NCBI GenBank assembly: GCA_920105625.2
Contig: OV050032.1
Location: 88,768,542 to 88,832,541 of the forward strand
Reading direction: 5' to 3'
Source: Clusia tigrina
Lineage: Eukaryota > Arthropoda > Insecta > Diptera > Clusiidae
DNA length: 64,000 bases
Made by a program: the position numbers and the translations under genes
Shown here: positions 50,568-61,867 of the stretch, one piece after another
How positions within the stretch are numbered: position 1 is the stretch's first letter
How the letters are laid out: every line of letters begins with the position of its first letter
Notes under the pieces: model-generated
Seen by the model: only the letters and a program-made list of their open reading frames with translations
What the model was told of the DNA's origin: nothing
The model's database searches: none

Positions 50568-53115
50568 CGGTACGTCCTACACCTATCAAAGTTTTCAACA
50601 TACAAGTGCTTGTAACTTTTTACTGGAGCGTCATAAAACCTTGAAATTTTGTAACAATAAAGTACTCGAGCCTATTGTCAATTTAAGCTGTCGCTCAAAG
50701 CTATGCTACCCTTGAGTCCCAAATCAAACACTGATAAAGCTTCAAATGGCCCTAACTTCTATACGGTACGTCCTACGACTATCAAAGTTTGCAATATACA
50801 AACGCTTGTAACTTTTTACTGGATCGTCATAAAACCTTGAAATTTTGTAACAATAAAGAACTCGAGCCTCTTATCAATTTAAACTATCGCTCAAAGCTAT
50901 GCTACCCTTGAGTCCCAAATCAAACACTGATAAAACTTCAAATTGCCCTAACTTCTATACGGTACGTTCTACACCTATCAAAGTTTGCAACATACAAATG
51001 CTTGCAACTTTTTACTGGAGCGTCATAAAACCTTGAAATTTTGTAACAATAAAGTACTCGAGCCTCTTGTCAATTTAAGCTATCGCACAAAGTTATGCTG
51101 CCCTTGAGTAACAAATCAAACACTGATAAAACTTCAAATGGCCCTAACTTCTATACGGTACGTCCTACACCTATCAAAGATTGCAACATACAAATGCTTG
51201 TAACTTTTTACTGGAGCGTCATAAAACCTTGAAATTTTGTAACAATAAAGTACTCGAGCCTCTTGTCAATTTGAGCTATCGCTCAAAGCTATGCTACCCT
51301 TGAGTCCCAAATCAAACACTGATAAAACTTCCAATGGCCCTAACTTCTATACGGTACGTCCTACACCTATCAAAGGTTGCAACATACAAATGCTTGGAAC
51401 TTTTTACTGGAGCGTCATAAAACCTTGAAATTTTGTAACAATAAAGTACTCGAGCCTCTTGTCAATTTAAGTTATCGCTCAAAGCTATGCTACCCTTGAG
51501 TCCCAAATCAAACACTGATAAAACTTCAAATGGCCCTAACTTCTATACGGTACGTCCTACACCTATCAAAGTTTGCAACATACAAATGCTTGTAACTTTT
51601 TACTGGAGCGGCATAAAACCTTGAAATTTTGTAACAAAAAAGTACTCGAGACTCTTGTCAATTTAAGCTATCGCTCACAGCTATGCTACCCTTGAGTCCC
51701 AAATCAAACACTGATAAAACTTCAAATGGCCGTAACTTCTATATGGTACGACCTACAACTATCAAAGTTTGCAACATACAAATGCTTGTAACTTTTTACT
51801 GGATCGTCATAAAACTTAAAAATTTTGTAACAATAAAGTACTCGAGCCACTTGTAAATTTAAACTTTCGCTCAAAACTATGCTACCCTTGAGTCCCAAAT
51901 CAAACACTGATAAAACTTCAAATTGCCCTAACTTCTATATGGTACGTTCTACACCTATCAAAGTTTGCAACATACAAATGCTTGTAACTTTTTACTGGAG
52001 CGTCATAAAACCTTGAAATTTTGTAACAATAAAGTACTCGAGCCTCTTGTCAATTTAAGGTATCGCTCAAAGCTATGCTGCCCTTGAGTCCCAAATCAAA
52101 CACTGATAAAACTTCAAATGGTCCTAACTTCTATACGGTACGTCCTACACCTATCAAAGTTTGCAACATACATATGCTTGTAACTTTTTACTGGAACGTC
52201 ATAAAACCTTGAAATTTTGTAACAATAAAGTACTCGAGCCTCTTGTCAATTTGAGCTATCGCTCAAAGCTATGCTACCCTTGAGTCCCAAATCAAACACT
52301 GATAAAACTTCCAATGGCCCTAACTTCTATACGGTACGTCCTACACCTATCAAAGGTTGCAACATACAAATGCTTGGAACTTTTTTCTGGAGCGTCATAA
52401 AACCTTGAAATTTTGTAACAATAAAGTACTCGAGCCTCTTGTCAATTTAAGTTATCACTCAAAGCGATGCTACCCTTGAGTCCCAAATCAAACACTGATA
52501 AAACTTCAAATGGCCCTAACTTCTATACGGTACGTCCTACACCTATCAAAGTTTGCAACATACAAATGCTTGTAACTTTTTACTGGAGCGTCATAAAACC
52601 TTGACATTTTGTAACAATAAAGTACTCGAGCCTCTTGTCAATTTAAGTTATCGCTCAAAGCTATGCTACCCTTGAGTCCCAAATCAAACACTGATAAAAC
52701 TTCAAATGGCCCTAACTTCTATACGGTACGTCCTACACCTATCAAAGTTTTCAACATACAAGTGCTTGTAACTTTTTACTGGAGCGTCATAAAACCTTGA
52801 AATTTTGTAACAATAAAGTACTCGAGCCTATTGTCAATTTGAGCTGTCGCTCAAAGCTATGCTACCCTTGAGTCCCAAATGAAACACTGATAAAACTTCA
52901 AATGGCCCTAACTTCTATACGGTACGTCCTACAACTATCAAAGTTTGCAATATACAAACGCTTGTAACTTTTTACTGGATCGTCATAAAACCTTGAAATT
53001 TTGTAACAATAAAGAACTCGAGCCTCTTATCAATTTAAACTATCGCTCAAAGCTATGCTACCCTTGAGTCCCAAATCAAACACTGATAAAACTTCAAATT
53101 GCCCTAACTTCTATA
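50568..53115 (+). repeat. Thirteen-monomer block R-S-T-U-P-(Q/G)-M-N-O-P-Q-R-S
   Basis: R (50568), S, T, U and P lead to a chimera at 51548. M (51744), N, O, P (52332, TTTTTTCTGG), Q (52528), R (52724) and S (52920) follow. The U unit at 51156 ends with the O mark TTCCAATGG after TTTGAGC, another type switch inside a unit. This is the last stretch made only of 196-bp units. Confidence 0.87.
51548..51743 (+). repeat. Chimeric monomer with three type marks
   Basis: Q/consensus front (TTTGCAAC, GCTTGTAAC), G middle (AACAAAAAAG, GAGACTC) and a CTCACAGC tail typical of the unit that precedes M. A private GAGCGGCAT replaces GAGCGTCAT near 51610. Confidence 0.85.
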
Positions 53116-54060
53116 CGGTACGTCCTACACCTATCAAAGTTTGCAACATACAAATGCTTGTAACTTTTTACTGGAGCGTCATAAGACCTTGAAACTTTGC
53201 AACAATAAAGTACTCGAGCCTCTTGTTAATTTAAGCTATCGCTCAAAGCTATGCTACCCTTGAGTCCCAAATCAAACACTGATAAAACTTCAAATGGCCC
53301 TAACTTCTATACGGTACGTCCTACACCTATCAAAGTTCGCAACATACAAATGCTTCTAACTTTTTACTGGAGCGTCATAAAACCTTGAAATTTTGTATCA
53401 ATAAAGTACTCGAGCCTCTTGTCCATTTAAGCTATCGCTCAAAGCTATACTACCCTCGAGTCCCAGATCAAACACTGATAAAACTTCAAATGGCCGTAAC
53501 TTCTATACGGTACGTCCTACACCTATCAAAGTTTGCAACATACAAATGCTTGTAACTTTTTACTGGAGCGTCATAAAACCGTGAAATTTAAGCTATCGCT
53601 CAAAGCTATGCTACCCTTGAGTCACAAATCAAACATTGATAAAACTTCAAATGGCCCTAACTTCTATACGGTACGTCCTACACCGATCAAAGTTTGCAAC
53701 ATACAAATGGTTGTAACTTTTTACTGGAGCGTCATAAAACCTTGAAATTTTGTAACAATAAAGTACTCGAGCCTCTTGTCAATTTAAGCTATCGCTTAAA
53801 GCTATACTACCCTTGAGTCCCAAATCAAACACTGATAAAACTTCAAATGGCCCTAACTTCTATACGGTACTTCCTACACCTATCAAAGTTTGCAACATAC
53901 AAATGCTTGTAACTTTTTACTGGAGCGTCATAAAACCTTGAAATTTTGTAACAATAAAGTACTCGAGCCTCTTGTCAATTTCAGTTATCGCTCAAAGCTA
54001 TGCTACCCTAGAGTCCCAAATCAAACACTGATAAAACTTCAAATGGCCCTAACTTTTATA
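53116..54060 (+). repeat. W-X-Y-Z plus one, five-monomer block (945 bp), copy 1
   Basis: W (53116), X (53312), Y (53508, 161 bp), Z (53669) and a unit with CGGTACTTCC and TTTCAGTTATC (53865). W, X and Y appear here for the first time. W carries CATAAGACC, GAAACTTTGC and TTGTTAATTT. X carries GTTCGC, CTTCTAAC, TATCAATAAAG and CCCTCGAGTCCCAGATC. Confidence 0.9.
53508..53668 (+). repeat. 161-bp deletion monomer (Y), first occurrence
   Basis: Positions 83-117 of the standard unit are missing: CCGTGAAATTT runs directly into AAGCTATCGC. The breakpoints lie in a 5-bp direct repeat, AATTT, which fits slipped-strand or microhomology-mediated deletion. The lost 35 bp include the XhoI and ScaI sites. 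Linked marks are GAGTCACAAATC and AACATTGAT. Confidence 0.96.
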
Positions 54061-54452
54061 CGGTACGTCCTACACCTATCAAAGTTTGCAACATACAAAT
54101 GCTTGTAACTTTTTACTGGAGCGTCATAAGACCTTGAAACTTTGCAACAATAAAGTACTCGAGCCTCTTGTTAATTTAAGCTATCGCTCAAAGCTATGCT
54201 ACCCTTGAGTCCCAAATCAAACACTGATAAAACTTCAAATGGCCCTAACTTCTATACGGTACGTCCTACACCTATCAAAGTTCGCAACATACAAATGGTT
54301 CTAACTTTTTACTGGAGCGTCATAAAACCTTGAAATTTTGTATCAATAAAGTACTCGAGCCTCTTGTCCATTTAAGCTATCGCTCAAAGCTATACTACCC
54401 TCGAGTCCCAGATCAAACATTGATAAAACTTCAAATGGCCGTAACTTCTATA

Positions 54453-54613
54453 CGGTACGTCCTACACCTATCAAAGTTTGCAACATACAAATGCTTGTAA
54501 CTTTTTACTGGAGCGTCATAAAACCGTGAAATTTAAGCTATCGCTCAAAGCTATGCTACCCTTGAGCCACAAATCAAACATTGATAAAACTTCAAATGGC
54601 CCTAACTTCTATA
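54453..54613 (+). repeat. 161-bp deletion monomer (Y)
   Basis: Same 35-bp junction as at 53508; this copy reads GAGCCACAAATC where the others read GAGTCACAAATC. Confidence 0.96.
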
Positions 54614-55593
54614 CGGTACGTCCTACACCTATCAAAGTTTGTAACATACAAATGGTTGTAACTTTTTACTGGAGCGTCATAAAACCTTGAAATTTTGTAA
54701 CAATAAAGTACTCGAGCCTCTTATCAATTTAAGTTATCGCTCAAAGCTATGCTACCCTTGAGTCCCAAATCAAACACTGATAAAACTTCAAATGGCCCTT
54801 ACTTCTATACGGTACGTCCTACACCTATCAAAGGTTGCAACATACAAATGCTTGGAACTTTTTACTGGAGCGTCATAAAACTTAAAAATTTTGTAACAAT
54901 AAAGAACTCGAGCCTCTTGTAAATTTAAACTTTCGCTCAAAACTATGCTACCCTTGAGTCCCAAATCAAACACTGATAAAACTTCAAATTGCCCTAACTT
55001 CTATATGGTACGTTCTACACCTATCAAAGTGTGCAACATACAAATGCTTGTAACTTTTTACTGGAGCGTCATAAAACCTTGAAATTTTGTAACAAAAAAG
55101 TAATCGAGACTCTTGTCAATTTAAGCTATCGCTCAAAGCTATGCTGCCCTTGAGTCCCAAATCAAACACTGATAAAACTTGAAATGGCCCTAACTTCTAT
55201 ACGGTACGTCCTACACCTATCAAAGATTGCAACATACAAATACTTGGAACTTTTTACTGGAGCGTCATAAAACCTTGAAATTTTGTAACAATAAAGTACT
55301 CGAGCCTCTTATCAATTTAAGTTATCGCTCAAAGCTATGCTACCCTTGAGTCCCAAATCAAACACTGATAAAACTTCAAATGGCCCTAACTTCTATACGG
55401 TACGTCCTACACCTATCAAAGGTTGCAACATACAAATGCTTGGAACTTTTTACTGGAGCGTCATAAAACTTAAAAATTTTGTAACAATAAAGTACTCGAG
55501 CCTCTTGTCAATTTAAGTTATCGCTCAAAGCTATGCTACCCTTGAGTCCCAAATCAAACACTGATAAAACTTCAAATGGCCCTAACTTCTATA

Positions 55594-55763
55594 CGGTACG
55601 TCCTACACCTATCAAAGTTTGCAACATACAAATGCTTGTAACTTTTTACTGGAGCGTCATAAGACCTTGAAACCTTGTCAATTTAAGTAATCGCTCAAAG
55701 CTATGCTACCCTTGAGTCCCAAATCAAACACTGATAAAACTTGAAATGGCCCTAACTTCTATA
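55594..55763 (+). repeat. 170-bp deletion monomer (W')
   Basis: Positions 81-106 are missing: GAAAC joins directly to CTTGTCAATTT. The CATAAGACC and GAAAC marks are shared with full-length W units, so W' derives from W by a 26-bp deletion. This removes the XhoI/ScaI segment, overlapping the Y deletion at 83-106. This copy has TAATCGC and a TTGAAATGG tail. Confidence 0.96.
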
Positions 55764-56155
55764 CGGTACGTCCTACACCTATCAAAGATTGCAACATACA
55801 AATACTTGGAACTTTTTACTGGAGCGTCATAAAACCTTGAAATTTTGTAACAATAAAGTACTCGAGCCTCTTATCAATTTAAGTTATCGCTCAAAGCTAT
55901 GCTACCCTTGAGTCCCAAATCAAACACTGATAAAACTTCAAATGGCCCTAACTTCTATACGGTACGTCCTACACCTATCAAAGGTTGCAACATACAAATG
56001 CTTGGAACTTTTTACTGGAGCGTCATAAAACTTAAAAATTTTGTAACAATAAAGTACTCGAGCCCCTTGTCAATTTAAGTTATCGCTCAAAGCTATGCTA
56101 CCCTTGAGTCCCAAATCAAACACTGATAAAACTTCAAATGGCCCTAACTTCTATA

Positions 56156-56325
56156 CGGTACGTCCTACACCTATCAAAGTTTGCAACATACAAATGCTTG
56201 TAACTTTTTACTGGAGCGTCATAAGACCTTGAAACCTTGTCAATTTAAGTTATCGCTCAAAGCTATGCTACCCTTGAGTCCCAAATCAAACACTGATAAA
56301 ACTTCAAATGGCCCTAACTTCTATA
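56156..56325 (+). repeat. 170-bp deletion monomer (W')
   Basis: Same 26-bp deletion; first unit of the duplicated 2,391-bp block. Confidence 0.96.
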
Positions 56326-56521
56326 CGGTACGTCCTACACCTATCAAAGTTTGCAACATACAAATGCTTGTAACTTTTTACTGGAGCGTCATAAAACCTT
56401 GACATTTTGTAACAATAAAGAACTCGAGCCTCTTGTCAATTTAAGTTATCGCTCAAAGCTATGCTACCCTTTAGTCCCAAATCAAACACTGATAAAACTT
56501 CAAATGGCCCTAACTTCTATA

Positions 56522-56682
56522 CGGTACGTCCTACACCTATCAAAGTTTGCAACATACAAATGCTTGTAACTTTTTACTGGAGCGTCATAAAACCGTGAAA
56601 TTTAAGCTATCGCTCAAAGCTATGCTACCCTTGAGTCACAAATCAAGCATTGATAAAACTTCAGATGGCCGTAACTTCTATA
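56522..56682 (+). repeat. 161-bp deletion monomer (Y), first of a tandem pair
   Basis: Same deletion junction, with AAGCATTG and CAGATGGCCG. It is directly followed by a second 161-bp unit, so two short units abut here. Confidence 0.96.
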
Positions 56683-56843
56683 CGGTACGTCCTACACCTA
56701 TCAAAGTTTGCAACATACAAATGCTTGTAACTTTTTACTGGAGCGTCATAAAACCGTGAAATTTAAGCTATCGCTCAAAGCTATGCTACCCTTGAGTCAC
56801 AAATCAAACATTGATAAAACTTCAAATGGCCCTAACTTCTATA
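56683..56843 (+). repeat. 161-bp deletion monomer (Y), second of a tandem pair
   Basis: Same deletion junction, with GAGTCACAAATC, AACATTGAT and a GGCCCTAAC tail. The next unit is Z (ATGGTTG), as after most Y units. Confidence 0.96.
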
Positions 56844-57039
56844 CGGTACGTCCTACACCTATCAAAGTTTGCAACATACAAATGGTTGTAACTTTTTACT
56901 GGAGCGTCATAAAACCTTGAAATTTTGTAACAATAAAGTACTCGAGCCTCTTATCAATTTAAGTTATCGCTCAAAGCTATGCTACCCTTGAGTCCCAAAT
57001 CAAACACTGATAAAACTTCAAATGGCCCTAACTTCTATA

Positions 57040-57235
57040 CGGTACGTCCTACACCTATCAAAGGTTGCAATATACAAATGCTTGGAACTTTTTACTGGAG
57101 CGTCATAAAACTTAAAAATTTTGTAACAATAAAGTACTCGAGCCTCTTGTCCATTTAAGCTATCGCTCAAAGCTATACTACCCTCGAGTCCCAGATCAAA
57201 CATTGATAAAACTTCAAATGGCCGTAACTTCTATA
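57040..57235 (+). repeat. Chimeric monomer, M' front joined to X tail
   Basis: M' marks (GGTTGC, TTGGAAC, TTAAAAATT) are followed by X marks (TTGTCCATTT, CTATACTACC, CCCTCGAGTCCCAGATC, AACATTGAT). It carries two XhoI sites. An identical-looking copy is at 59809-60004 in copy 2 of the block. Confidence 0.9.
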
Positions 57236-57396
57236 CGGTACGTCCTACACCTATCAAAGTTTGCAACATACAAATGCTTGTAACTTTTTACTGGAGCGTC
57301 ATAAAACCGTGAAATTTAAGCTATCGCTCAAAGCTATGCTACCCTTGAGTCACAAATCAAACATTGATAAAACTTCAAATGGCCCTAACTTCTATA
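57236..57396 (+). repeat. 161-bp deletion monomer (Y)
   Basis: Same junction. It follows the M/X hybrid unit at 57040 and precedes Z at 57397. Confidence 0.96.
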
Positions 57397-58376
57397 CGGT
57401 ACGTCCTACACCTATCAAAGTTTGCAACATACAAATGGTTGTAACTTTTTACTGGAGCGTCATAAAACCTTGAAATTTTGTAACAATAAAGTACTCGAGC
57501 CTCTTATCAATTTAAGTTATCGCTCAAAGCTATGCTACCCTTGAGTCCCAAATCAAACACTGATAAAACTTCAAATGGCCCTAACTTCTATACGGTACGT
57601 CCTACACCTATCAAAGGTTGCAACATACAAATGCTTGGAACTTTTTACTGGAGCGTCATAAAACTTAAAAATTTTGTAACAATAAAGTACTCGAGCCTCT
57701 TGTAAATTTAAACTTTCGCTCAAAACTATGCTACCCTTGAGTCCCAAATCAAACACTGATAAAACTTCAAATTGCCCTAACTTCTATATGGTACGTTCTA
57801 CACCTATCAAAGTTTGCAACATACAAATGCTTGTAACTTTTTACTGGAGCGTCATAAAACCTTGAAATTTTGTAACAAAAAAGTACTCGAGACTCTTGTC
57901 AATTTAAGCTATCGCTCAAAGCTATGCTGCCGTTGAGTCCCAAATCAAACACTGATAAAACTTGAAATGGCCCTAACTTCTATACGGTACGTCCTACACC
58001 TATCAAAGATTGCAACATACAAATACTTGGAACTTTTTACTGGAGCGTCATAAAACCTTGAAATTTTGTAACAATAAAGTACTCGAGCCTCTTATCAATT
58101 TAAGTTATCGCTCAAATCTATGCTACCCTTGAGTCCCAAATCAAACACTGATAAAACTTCAAATGGCCCTAACTTCTATACGGTACGTCCTACACCTATC
58201 AAAGGTTGCAACATACAAATGCTTGGAACTTTTTACTGGAGCGTCATAAAACTTAAAAATTTTGTAACAATAAAGTACTCGAGCCTCTTGTCAATTTAAG
58301 TTATCGCTCAAAGCTATGCTACCCTTGAGTCCCAAATCAAACACTGATAAAACTTCAAATGGCCCTAACTTCTATA

Positions 58377-58546
58377 CGGTACGTCCTACACCTATCAAAG
58401 TTTGCAACATACAAATGCTTGTAACTTTTTACTGGAGCGTCATAGGACCTTGAAACCTTGTCAATTTAAGTTATCGCTCAAAGCTATGCTACCCTTGAGT
58501 CCCAAATCAAACACTGATAAAACTTCAAATATCCCTAACTTCTATA
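58377..58546 (+). repeat. 170-bp deletion monomer (W')
   Basis: Same deletion with CATAGGACC instead of CATAAGACC and AAATATCCC near its end; last unit of the 2,391-bp block, copy 1. Confidence 0.96.
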
Positions 58547-58728
58547 CGGTACGTCCTACACCTATCAAAGTTTGCAACATACAAATGCTTGTAACTTTTT
58601 ACTGGAGCGTCATAAGACCTTGAAACTTTGCAACAATAAAGTACTCGAGCCTCTTGTTAATTTAAGCTATCGCTCAAAGCTATGCTACCCTTGAGTCCCA
58701 AATCAAACAAATGGCCCTAACTTCTATA
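58547..58728 (+). repeat. 182-bp monomer, W type with a 14-bp deletion
   Basis: A W unit (CATAAGACC, GAAACTTTGC) in which AATCAAA joins CAAATGGCC, removing positions 162-175. A 2-bp CA microhomology is at the junction. This is the only unit in the window with this deletion and it is absent from the matching place after copy 2, so it is recent or was lost there. Confidence 0.95.
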
Positions 58729-58924
58729 CGGTACGTCCTACACCTATCAAAGTTCGCAACATACAAATGCTTCTAACTTTTTACTGGAGCGTCATAAAAC
58801 CTTGAAATTTTGTATCAATAAAGTACTCGAGCCTCTTGTCCATTTAAGCTATCGCTCAAAGCTATACTACCCTCGAGTCCCAGATCAAACATTGATAAAA
58901 CTTCAAATGGCCGTAACTTCTATA
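58547..58924 (+). repeat. Two-monomer spacer W (182 bp) and X between the 2,391-bp copies
   Basis: W at 58547 has lost 14 bp near its end; X at 58729 is typical (GTTCGC, TATCAATAAAG, CCCTCGAG). Copy 2 is followed directly by X (61316) with no W, so the two copies of the block sit in different right-hand contexts. Confidence 0.92.
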
Positions 58925-59094
58925 CGGTACGTCCTACACCTATCAAAGTTTGCAACATACAAATGCTTGTAACTTTTTACTGGAGCGTCATAAGACCTTG
59001 AAACCTTGTCAATTTAAGTTATCGCTCAAAGCTATGCTACCCTTGAGTCCCAAATCAAACACTGATAAAACTTCAAATGGTCCTAACTTCTATA
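58925..59094 (+). repeat. 170-bp deletion monomer (W'), copy of 56156
   Basis: Matches 56156 at +2,769 but ends GGTCCTAAC. First unit of copy 2. Confidence 0.96.
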
Positions 59095-59290
59095 CGGTAC
59101 GTCCTACACCTATCAAAGATTGCAACATACAAATGCTTGTAACTTTTTGCTGGAGCGTCATAAAACCTTGACATTTTGTAACAATAAAGAACTCGAGCCT
59201 CTTGTCAATTTAAGTTATCGCTCAAAGCTATGCTACCCTTTAGTCCCAAATCAAACACTGATAAAACTTCAAATGGCCCTAACTTCTATA

Positions 59291-59451
59291 CGGTACGTCC
59301 TACACCTATCAAAGTTTGCAACATACAAATGCTTGTAACTTTTTACTGGAGCGTCATAAAACCGTGAAATTTAAGCTATCGGTCAAAGCTATGCTACCCT
59401 TGAGTCACAAATCAAGCATTGATAAAACTTCAGATGGCCGTAACTTCTATA
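59291..59451 (+). repeat. 161-bp deletion monomer (Y), copy of 56522
   Basis: Shares AAGCATTG and CAGATGGCC with 56522 at +2,769. It differs by CGGTCAAAGC in place of CGCTCAAAGC. Confidence 0.96.
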
Positions 59452-59612
59452 CGGTACGTCCTACACCTATCAAAGTTTGCAACATACAAATGCTTGTAAC
59501 TTTTTACTGGAGCGTCATAAAACCGTGAAATTTAAGCTATCGCTCAAAGCTATGCTACCCTTGAGTCACAAATCAAACATTGATAAAACTTCAAATGGCC
59601 CTAACTTCTATA
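59452..59612 (+). repeat. 161-bp deletion monomer (Y), copy of 56683
   Basis: Second of a tandem pair, matching 56683 at +2,769. Confidence 0.96.
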
Positions 59613-59808
59613 CGGTACGTCCTACACCTATCAAAGTTTGCAACATACAAATGGTTGTAACTTTTTACTGGAGCGTCATAAAACCTTGAAATTTTGTAAC
59701 AATAAAGTACTCGAGCCTCTTATCAATTTAAGTTATCGCTCAAAGCTATGCTACCCTTGAGTCCCAAATCAAACACTGATAAAACTTCAAATGGCCCTAA
59801 CTTCTATA

Positions 59809-60004
59809 CGGTACGTCCTACACCTATCAAAGGTTGCAATATACAAATGCTTGGAACTTTTTACTGGAGCGTCATAAAACTTAAAAATTTTGTAACAATA
59901 AAGTACTCGAGCCTCTTGTCCATTTAAGCTATCGCTCAAAGCTATACTACCCTCGAGTCCCAGATCAAACATTGATAAAACTTCAAATGGCCGTAACTTC
60001 TATA
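59809..60004 (+). repeat. Chimeric M'/X monomer, second copy
   Basis: Same succession of marks as 57040 at +2,769, including CAATATAC after GGTTG and the second CTCGAG. Confidence 0.9.
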
Positions 60005-60165
60005 CGGTACGTCCTACACCTATCAAAGTTTGCAACATACAAATGCTTGTAACTTTTTACTGGAGCGTCATAAAACCGTGAAATTTAAGCTATCGCTCAA
60101 AGCTATGCTACCCTTGAGTCACAAATCAAACATTGATAAAACTTCAAATGGCCCTAACTTCTATA
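60005..60165 (+). repeat. 161-bp deletion monomer (Y), copy of 57236
   Basis: Matches 57236 at +2,769 and again sits between the M/X hybrid (59809) and Z (60166). Confidence 0.96.
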
Positions 60166-61145
60166 CGGTACGTCCTACACCTATCAAAGTTTGCAACATA
60201 CAAATGGTTGTAACTTTTTACTGGAGCGTCATAAAACCTTGAAATTTTGTAACAATAAAGTACTCGAGCCTCTTATCAATTTAAGTTATCGCTCAAAGCT
60301 ATGCTACCCTTGAGTCCCAAATCAAACACTGATAAAACTTCAAATGGCCCTAACTTCTATACGGTACGTCCTACACCTATCAAAGGTTGCAACATACAAA
60401 TGCTTGGAACTTTTTACTGGAGCGTCATAAAACTTAAAAATTTTGTAACAATAAAGTACTCGAGCCTCTTGTAAATTTAAACTTTCGCTCAAAACTATGC
60501 TACCCTTGAGTCCCAAATCAAACACTGATAAAACTTCAAATTGCCCTAACTTCTATATGGTACGTTCTACACCTATCAAAGTTTGCAACATACAAATGCT
60601 TGTAACTTTTTACTGGAGCGTCATAAAACCTTGAAATTTTGTAACAAAAAAGTACTCGAGACTCTTGTCAATTTAAGCTATCGCTCAAAGCTATGCTGCC
60701 GTTGAGTCCCAAATCAAACACTGATAAAACTTGAAATGGCCCTAACTTCTATACGGTACGTCCTACACCTATCAAAGATTGCAACATACAAATACTTGGA
60801 ACTTTTTACTGGAGCGTCATAAAACCTTGAAATTTTGTAACAATAAAGTACTCGAGCCTCTTATCAATTTAAGTTATCGCTCAAAGCTATGCTACCCTTG
60901 AGTCCCAAATCAAACACTGATAAAACTTCAAATGGCCCTAACTTCTATACGGTACGTCCTACACCTATCAAAGGTTGCAACATACAAATGCTTGTAACTT
61001 TTTACTGGAGCGTCATAAAACTTAAAAATTTTGTAACAATAAAGTACTCGAGCCTCTTGTCAATTTAAGTTATCGCTCAAAGCTATGCTACCCTTGAGTC
61101 CCAAATCAAACACTGATAAAACTTCAAATGGCCCTAACTTCTATA

Positions 61146-61315
61146 CGGTACGTCCTACACCTATCAAAGTTTGCAACATACAAATGCTTGTAACTTTTTA
61201 CTGGAGCGTCATAGGACCTTGAAACCTTGTCAATTTAAGTTATCGCTCAAAGCTATGCTACCCTTGAGTCCCAAATCAAACACTGATAAAACTTCAAATG
61301 GCCCTAACTTCTATA
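61146..61315 (+). repeat. 170-bp deletion monomer (W'), copy of 58377
   Basis: Shares CATAGGACC with 58377 but keeps GGCCCTAAC where that unit has ATCCCTAAC. Last unit of copy 2. Confidence 0.96.
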
Positions 61316-61511
61316 CGGTACGTCCTACACCTATCAAAGTTCGCAACATACAAATGCTTCTAACTTTTTACTGGAGCGTCATAAAACCTTGAAATTTTGT
61401 ATCAATAAAGTACTCGAGCCTCTTGTCCATTTAAGCTATCGCTCAAAGCTATACTACCCTCGAGTCCCAGATCAAACATTGATAAAACTTCAAATGGCCG
61501 TAACTTCTATA

Positions 61512-61672
61512 CGGTACGTCCTACACTTATCAAAGTTTGCAACATACAAATGCTTGTAACTTTTTCTTGGAGCGTCATAAAACCGTGAAATTTAAGCTAT
61601 CGCTCAAAGCTATGCTACCCTTGAGTCCCAAATCAAACACTGATAAAACTTCCAATGGCCCTAACTTCTATA
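61512..61672 (+). repeat. 161-bp deletion monomer with O-type tail
   Basis: It has the CCGTGAAATTT deletion junction and a unique TTTTTCTTGG. After the deletion it reads GAGTCCCAAATC, CACTGATAAAAC and TTCCAATGG, the tail of O units, and is followed by P. The Y mutation has therefore been joined to an O background by exchange or conversion. Confidence 0.93.
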
Positions 61673-61867
61673 CGGTACGTCCTACACCTATCAAAGGTTG
61701 CAACATACAAATGCTTGGAACTTTTTACTGGAGCGTCATAAAACCTTGAAATTTTGTAACAATAAAGTACTCGGCCTCTTGTCAATTTAAGTTATCGCTC
61801 AAAGCTATGCTACCCTTGAGTCCCAAATCAAACACTGATAAAACTTCAAATGGCCCTAACTTCTATA
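61673..61867 (+). repeat. 195-bp monomer, P type with a deletion in the XhoI site
   Basis: Reads TACTCGGCCTC in place of TACTCGAGCCTC near 61770; one A is missing, which destroys the XhoI site. Confidence 0.95.

Larger units (their letters stand above)
54061..56155 (+). repeat. W-X-Y-Z copy 2 followed by M'-G'-H'-M''-W' units
   Basis: W (54061), X (54257), Y (54453) and Z (54614) repeat the previous block at +945, sharing TATCAATAAAG and the CATAAAACCGTG deletion junction. M' (54810), an N/G hybrid with GTAATCGAGACTC (55006), H' (55202), M'' (55398), W' (55594, 170 bp), H' (55764) and M'' (55960) follow. W' at 55594 has a TTGAAATGG tail that leads into H'. Confidence 0.88.
56156..58546 (+). 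repeat. Thirteen-monomer mixed-length block (2,391 bp), copy 1
   Basis: Lengths in order are 170, 196, 161, 161, 196, 196, 161, 196, 196, 196, 196, 196, 170. Types are W', Q/D, Y, Y, Z, M/X hybrid, Y, Z, M', G', H', M'', W'. The Q/D unit (56326) has CCTTTAGTCCC, and the first Y (56522) has AAGCATTG and CAGATGGCC. All recur at +2,769. The mixture of lengths makes this the most distinctive higher-order unit in the window. Confidence 0.94.
58925..61315 (+). repeat. Thirteen-monomer mixed-length block (2,391 bp), copy 2
   Basis: It has the same 13 unit lengths and types as 56156-58546. Differences noticed: GGTCCTAAC near 59079, CAAAGATTGC near 59118, TTTTTGCTGG near 59146 and CGGTCAAAGC near 59380 in copy 2, and AAATATCCC near 58528 in copy 1. 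Confidence 0.94.
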
